From Bacteroidaceae bacterium (GTDB lineage: Bacteria; Bacteroidota; Bacteroidia; Bacteroidales; Bacteroidaceae): DNA of 10,843 nt. The stretch lies in NCBI GenBank assembly GCA_023227685.1, contig JALNVG010000074.1:1-10843 (forward strand), given 5' to 3'. The translations under genes were made by a program, and so were the position numbers. This document shows positions 7,418 through 10,843 of the stretch, piece by piece (within the stretch, counting starts at the first letter, position 1; the number at the start of each line of letters is the position of its first letter). The notes below the pieces were generated by a model. That model saw only the letters and a program-made list of their open reading frames with translations, made no database searches and was not told the origin of the DNA.

Positions 7418-9568
7418 ATGAATTACCGATTAACAGTTTCGACCTTACTGCTGGCAGTTATATTGCTTCCTGTGAATGCACAGAAAAAAAGTACCAAAAT
7501 CAATGATTCGAATACTCCTTTACATTTCTTACAGCCATCGTATCCGGTGCCTTATGGTAAACTGACGGTAGCGGGTGTGAAGGCCGATATTGATCGCGTT
7601 TTTAATTATATTGATGCTGAAACCCCTGCTCGTGTGGTGAATAGAAAAACTGGCAAAGAGATCACTGATTATACTTTAATTGATGCCGATGCTCAGCTGG
7701 AACGTGGCTCTTTTCGTTTGGCTAGTTACGAATGGGGAGTCACTTATTCTGCCTTGCTTGATGCTGCTGATGTTACCGGTGATAGTCGATATTCCAAATA
7801 TGTAATAAATCGTTTTCGCTTTTTGGCAAAGGTTGCTCCGCAATTCAAGCGAGAATATTATGAGACGGGAATAGTAGATCCGCAAATGAAACAGATTATT
7901 ACGCCGCAGGCTCTTGATGATGCCGGTGCAGTTTGCGCTGCTATGATGAAGGCGCAGATAGCTGACCATTCATTGCCTTTAAAAGAGCTTATTGACAATT
8001 ATTTTAATTTTATTATGTATCATCAATATCGTTTGTCTGATGGCACTTTTGCGCGCAATCGTCCACAGTTGAATACGCTTTGGACAGATGATATGTTTAT
8101 GGGGATTCCTGCTGTTGCTTGGATGGGGCGATATGCGAGCGACTATAATTCTAAATATCAAGCCGATGCCGTGAGACAATATTTGCAATTTTCGGAACGG
8201 ATGTTTATTCCTGAAACAGGTCTTTTTCGGCATGGATGGGTAGAAGGAAGTTCTGAGCATCCGGCCTTTTGTTGGGCGCGTGCTAATGGTTGGGCATTGC
8301 TTTCTGCATGTGAGTTGCTTGATGCTTTGCCTACTGATTATCCTGAGCGTTCAAAGATATTGGAACTATTTAAAAAGCATCTTCGTGGTATTGCTGCCTA
8401 TCAGAGTAGTAATGGACTATGGCATCAGTTGCTTGATCGCAATGATACTTATTTGGAAACATCAGCTTCAGCTATTTATGTTTATTGTATAGCCCATGCT
8501 ATTAATAAAGGTTGGGTTGATGCGGTGGCTTATGGACCGGTAGCACAACTTGGATGGCAGGCAGTAGCACAGAATATTAATGATAAAGGACAGGTTGAAG
8601 GTACTTGTGTAGGCACCGGTATGGCTTTCGATCCGGCATACTACAGTTATCGCCCCGTTAGTGTGTATGCTGCTCATGGTTATGGCCCTGTTATTTGGGC
8701 CGGAGCTGAAATGATTCGCTTATTAACAAATACGTATCCAAAGATGAATGATAGTGCTGTTCAGTATTATACACTTCCGCAGAAGACGTCTGCACCAATT
8801 TTCGAAGCAGAGAATGGACGTCGTCCTAAAGATGTTGTTCCTGGTAGTACGAGGAAGTCAAAGAATTTTCCATTAGTCTTTCTTATCGGTGATTCAACTG
8901 TGAAATGTGGTGATGAAAGTGGTAGTGATGGACGTTGGGGTTGGGGTACATTTTTTAACTCTTATTTTGACACTATACGCATCGGTATTGAAAATCATGC
9001 ATTGGGTGGACGAAGTAGCAGAACCTATTATACGGAGAGACTTTGGGACAAAGTACTTCCTGCTATTCAAAAGGGTGATTATCTACTTATAGACTTTGGT
9101 CATAACGATGGAGGTCCTTTTAATACCGGACGTGCGCGGGCGTCGTTGGAGGGTGATGGTGAAAATTCGAAAACCTTTATTATGGAGCGCAATGGCGGGC
9201 CCGAAAATGTGTATAGCTTTGGCCATTATTTGCGTATCTTTATTCGTCAAGCTAAGGCAAAAGGAGCTACAGTTATCGTTCTTTCGCACACTCCCGGCAA
9301 TACGTGGGTAGGAGATAAAATGGTACGTTGCAGTGACACTTATGCTAAGTGGGATAAAGAAGTGGCCAATAAGGAAGGTGCGTTTTTTATTGATTTAAAT
9401 AATCTAACAGCACTTAAGTTTGAGGCGATGGGAGAAAAGAAAACGGCTACATATTATGTAGATCGTGTGCACAATACAAAAGCTGGTGCATTGCTCAATG
9501 GACAGAGCGTAGCCGATGGTATTCGTGATTTGCAGGGGTGTGATTTGAAGAAATATTTGAAACAATAA
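7418..9568 (+). CDS. Bifunctional GH105 unsaturated rhamnogalacturonyl hydrolase fused to CE12 acetylesterase
   Basis: A 716-residue secreted two-domain enzyme. The signal peptide (1-21) ends in VNA before QKK. Residues about 45-440 form a GH105 (YteR-like) alpha/alpha barrel: TLWTDDMFMG (220-229) carries the expected catalytic aspartate (D224 or D225), followed by HGW (272-274), FCWARANGWALLS (284-296), ETSASA (347-352) and YAAHGYGP (417-424). This family hydrates and cleaves the 4,5-unsaturated galacturonyl (or glucuronyl) residue left by polysaccharide lyases, usually when it is linked to rhamnose. After a linker of about 45 residues, residues 486-705 form an SGNH/CE12 esterase with all blocks intact: GDST (491-494, nucleophile Ser493), GGRSSRT (530-536), GHND (561-564) and DRVHNT (682-687, Asp682/His685). 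It should remove acetyl groups from galacturonate in rhamnogalacturonan. It probably acts in the periplasm and heads the rightward operon. The exact substrate, RG-I or a glucuronate-rhamnose glycan, is inferred only. Confidence 0.93.
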   Translation: MNYRLTVSTLLLAVILLPVNAQKKSTKINDSNTPLHFLQPSYPVPYGKLTVAGVKADIDRVFNYIDAETPARVVNRKTGKEITDYTLIDADAQLERGSFRLASYEWGVTYSALLDAADVTGDSRYSKYVINRFRFLAKVAPQFKREYYETGIVDPQMKQIITPQALDDAGAVCAAMMKAQIADHSLPLKELIDNYFNFIMYHQYRLSDGTFARNRPQLNTLWTDDMFMGIPAVAWMGRYASDYNSKYQADAVRQYLQFSERMFIPETGLFRHGWVEGSSEHPAFCWARANGWALLSACELLDALPTDYPERSKILELFKKHLRGIAAYQSSNGLWHQLLDRNDTYLETSASAIYVYCIAHAINKGWVDAVAYGPVAQLGWQAVAQNINDKGQVEGTCVGTGMAFDPAYYSYRPVSVYAAHGYGPVIWAGAEMIRLLTNTYPKMNDSAVQYYTLPQKTSAPIFEAENGRRPKDVVPGSTRKSKNFPLVFLIGDSTVKCGDESGSDGRWGWGTFFNSYFDTIRIGIENHALGGRSSRTYYTERLWDKVLPAIQKGDYLLIDFGHNDGGPFNTGRARASLEGDGENSKTFIMERNGGPENVYSFGHYLRIFIRQAKAKGATVIVLSHTPGNTWVGDKMVRCSDTYAKWDKEVANKEGAFFIDLNNLTALKFEAMGEKKTATYYVDRVHNTKAGALLNGQSVADGIRDLQGCDLKKYLKQ

Positions 9569-9587
9569 CTTTTAAATTAAATATATC

Positions 9588-9902
9588 ATGAAAAGAGAAG
9601 CTTTTAAGATGTTTTTGAAGCCTGGGTACGAGGCTGAGTATGCCAAGAGGCATGGAGCTCTTTGGCCGGAAATGAGAGCATTGCTTTCAAAAAACGGTGT
9701 TTTTGATTATTCCATTTATTGGGATAAGGAGACGAATATTCTTTTTGCTGTTCAAAAGACAAAAGGTGATGGTGGATCTCAAGATATGGGAGGCGAGGCC
9801 ATTGTTAAAAAATGGTGGGATTATATGGCCGATATAATGGAAGTTAATCCTGATAATTCTCCGGTTTCTATTCCGTTACCTGAATTATTTCATATGGATT
9901 GA
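9588..9902 (+). CDS. rhaM: L-rhamnose mutarotase
   Basis: A 104-residue cytoplasmic enzyme interconverting the alpha and beta pyranose anomers of L-rhamnose, which supplies rhamnose isomerase with the right anomer. Length and motifs agree with Escherichia coli RhaM (104 residues): FKMFLKPGYEAEYAKRH with the conserved His22, LWPEM (25-29), Tyr41 in DYSIYWD (40-46), ILFAVQ (51-56), the tryptophan pair W76/W77 in KKWWDYM, and the terminal signature NPDNSPVS (87-94). There is no signal peptide. It begins 19 bases after the stop of the GH105-CE12 gene, with no promoter between, so it is almost certainly co-transcribed. Its presence is the strongest sign in the window that L-rhamnose is a released monosaccharide. 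No other rhamnose catabolic gene (rhaA, rhaB, rhaD, rhaT) is in view; these may lie elsewhere. Confidence 0.95.
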   Translation: MKREAFKMFLKPGYEAEYAKRHGALWPEMRALLSKNGVFDYSIYWDKETNILFAVQKTKGDGGSQDMGGEAIVKKWWDYMADIMEVNPDNSPVSIPLPELFHMD

Positions 9903-9937
9903 TATTGTTTTGATAAACGGATTAGTTCTTATATTTT

Positions 9938-9965
9938 GGGGTGTTTGGCATCTGCTGAACATCCC
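9938..9965 (+). other. Possible stem-loop after rhaM
   Basis: GGGGTGTT (9938-9945) pairs with AACATCCC (9958-9965) over 8 bp with one G-U pair in plus-strand RNA, around a 12-base loop, 36 bases after the rhaM stop. There is no U run directly after it, so it is at best a weak terminator or an mRNA 3' end-processing structure. The operon may read through to the gene at 10149. Confidence 0.3.
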
Positions 9966-10009
9966 TGATATTATTATCTTAAAACGGTTTTTTCGTTTAT
10001 GAGAATTTT

Positions 10010-10017
10010 TAATTTTG
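10010..10017 (+). promoter_or_regulatory. Possible -7 promoter element upstream of the partial secreted-protein gene
   Basis: TAATTTTG matches the Bacteroides TAnnTTTG consensus exactly, but no clear TTTG lies 19-21 bases upstream (GTTT at 9987-9990 is the nearest). It would give a leader of roughly 125 nucleotides for the gene starting at 10149. In such AT-rich DNA a chance match is quite possible. Confidence 0.25.
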
Positions 10018-10148
10018 TGCATTGTCGCAAGTATATAGATGTTATTCTTTATTATATTTTTATGGGTAACCTTAAATCGATTTTTCCTAATTTACCCTGG
10101 ATTGATAAAGTAGTAGTTAAGAAACATCCGTGAAAAGAAGAAATAGGT

Positions 10149-10843
10149 ATGAATAAATTTTCTTTTTCATTGGTTGCAGTTACATGCTTAGTTGTCTTGC
10201 ATGTTGAAGCGAAGCAAGTTATTAATCGTCAGGCTCTGATTGGTAGAAATAGTCCTGTTGTTGAAAATTTTGATTCATTGTCATCTTTGTCGGTAGGTAA
10301 TGGTAACTTTGCTTTCACGGTTGATGCGACAGGATTGCAGACTTTTCCTGAAAATTACAGAAATGGTGTGCCCCTTGGAACAGAGAGTCAATGGGCGTGG
10401 CATAGCTTTGCTAATCCTGAGCATTTCATGCATGAGGAAGTATTGAAAGATTATAATTTCGGACGAGGGAGGATGGAACCTTATGCTATTCAGTATAAGA
10501 CACCCAAACGTAAAAAGGATGCTTGCAATTGGTTTCGTATGAATCCGCATCGTTTGCATCTCGGTATAATAGGCTTTGATTTTGGGAAAGATGTACAACC
10601 AAGACAAATTACAGATGTACATCAACGGTTAGATCTTTGGAAAGGTTGTATTGAAAGCAATTTTATGTTAAAGGGGCAACCGTATGAGGTGCTTACTTGT
10701 TGCCATCCTTCAGAAGATAAGATTGCTGTGAAGGTTAACTCGAAGGCACATACCGGTATTCGTTTCCGTTTCCCATATCCTACCGGATCGCCTGCAGATG
10801 CTGCTTGCAATTGGGATGCCGATGATCATCATACAACGACGAT
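10149..10843 (+). CDS. Secreted protein, probable six-hairpin-type glycosidase, N-terminal part only
   Basis: Open from the ATG at 10149 to the window edge: 231 codons with no stop. The A/G-rich stretch AAAAGAAGAAATAGG just before the ATG supports this start. The protein begins with a signal peptide (MNKFSFSLVAVTCLVVLHVEA, then KQV). The mature start, with RQALIGRNSPVV, DSLSSLSVGNGNFAFTVDAT and TFPE, followed by GVPLGTESQWAWHSF, NPHRLHLG and FRFPYPTGSP, looks like a group of large Bacteroidetes secreted proteins that I associate with GH65/GH95-like six-hairpin (alpha/alpha toroid) glycosidases; the SVGNG segment resembles the start of their N-terminal beta-sandwich domain. The catalytic domain would lie beyond the window, so neither family nor activity can be confirmed. 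Its position after rhaM makes a role in cleaving rhamnose- or uronate-containing oligosaccharides plausible. It may belong to the same operon or have its own promoter in the 246-base gap. Confidence 0.8.
   Translation, partial: MNKFSFSLVAVTCLVVLHVEAKQVINRQALIGRNSPVVENFDSLSSLSVGNGNFAFTVDATGLQTFPENYRNGVPLGTESQWAWHSFANPEHFMHEEVLKDYNFGRGRMEPYAIQYKTPKRKKDACNWFRMNPHRLHLGIIGFDFGKDVQPRQITDVHQRLDLWKGCIESNFMLKGQPYEVLTCCHPSEDKIAVKVNSKAHTGIRFRFPYPTGSPADAACNWDADDHHTTT

Noticed and set aside
9982..9998. AAACG/CGTTT hairpin as a terminator after rhaM
   Set aside because: The stem is only 5 bp and AT-rich, the U run is in the loop rather than after the stem, and there is no trailing U tract.
10064..10097. 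GGGTAA/TTACCC inverted repeat in the gap before the partial gene
   Set aside because: The arms are only 6 bp and the loop is 22 bases, so it is too weak to call a structure or a site.
10281..10810. Minus-strand frames of 114 and 62 codons opposite the partial gene at 10149
   Set aside because: They are antisense shadows of a plus-strand gene that has a signal peptide and a convincing protein sequence; neither shows a domain or a start region.
1..10843. Firm assignment of the locus to ulvan
   Set aside because: GH105, sulfatase and rhaM would fit, but no ulvan lyase is present and the CE12 domain points to acetylated rhamnogalacturonan. The window does not decide between them.

Overview
The window looks like part of a polysaccharide utilization locus (PUL) from a Bacteroides-type member of the Bacteroidales. 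The evidence is an adjacent SusC/SusD pair, a lipoprotein signal with a CSDNFL start, promoter candidates of the Bacteroides TAnnTTTG type, and A-rich translation start regions without a strong Shine-Dalgarno sequence. All gene assignments come from reading motifs and translations by eye; no database search was possible.

Layout: two transcription units diverge from a 516-base regulatory region (6902-7417). Leftward (minus strand) run a SusC-like TonB-dependent transporter, a SusD-like surface glycan-binding lipoprotein, a strong intrinsic terminator, and an S1-family sulfatase whose C-terminus lies beyond the left edge. Rightward (plus strand) run a bifunctional secreted enzyme (GH105 unsaturated rhamnogalacturonyl hydrolase fused to a CE12/SGNH rhamnogalacturonan acetylesterase), L-rhamnose mutarotase (rhaM), a 246-base gap, and the N-terminal part of a secreted protein that resembles six-hairpin-type glycosidases and runs off the right edge.

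How they fit together: SusD and SusC would capture and import rhamnose- and uronate-containing oligosaccharides. In the periplasm the GH105 domain would remove the 4,5-unsaturated uronic acid left by a polysaccharide lyase, and the CE12 domain would remove acetyl esters. The sulfatase would remove sulfate, and the partial gene at the right edge may cleave a further glycosidic bond. RhaM would equilibrate the anomers of the released L-rhamnose in the cytoplasm. The likely substrate is rhamnogalacturonan I or a related rhamnose/uronate polysaccharide. The sulfatase hints at a sulfated variant or a mixed substrate. No polysaccharide lyase, rhamnosidase of a clearly named family, or regulator lies in the window, so the locus must extend beyond it or share these functions with other loci.

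The least explained part is the divergent intergenic region. It holds a perfect dyad (GGAATA-N7-TATTCC), a related second copy 92 bases away sharing ATACGTACA, a perfect 8-bp stem-loop in the susC leader, and an AT-rich palindrome just upstream of the likely GH105 promoter.
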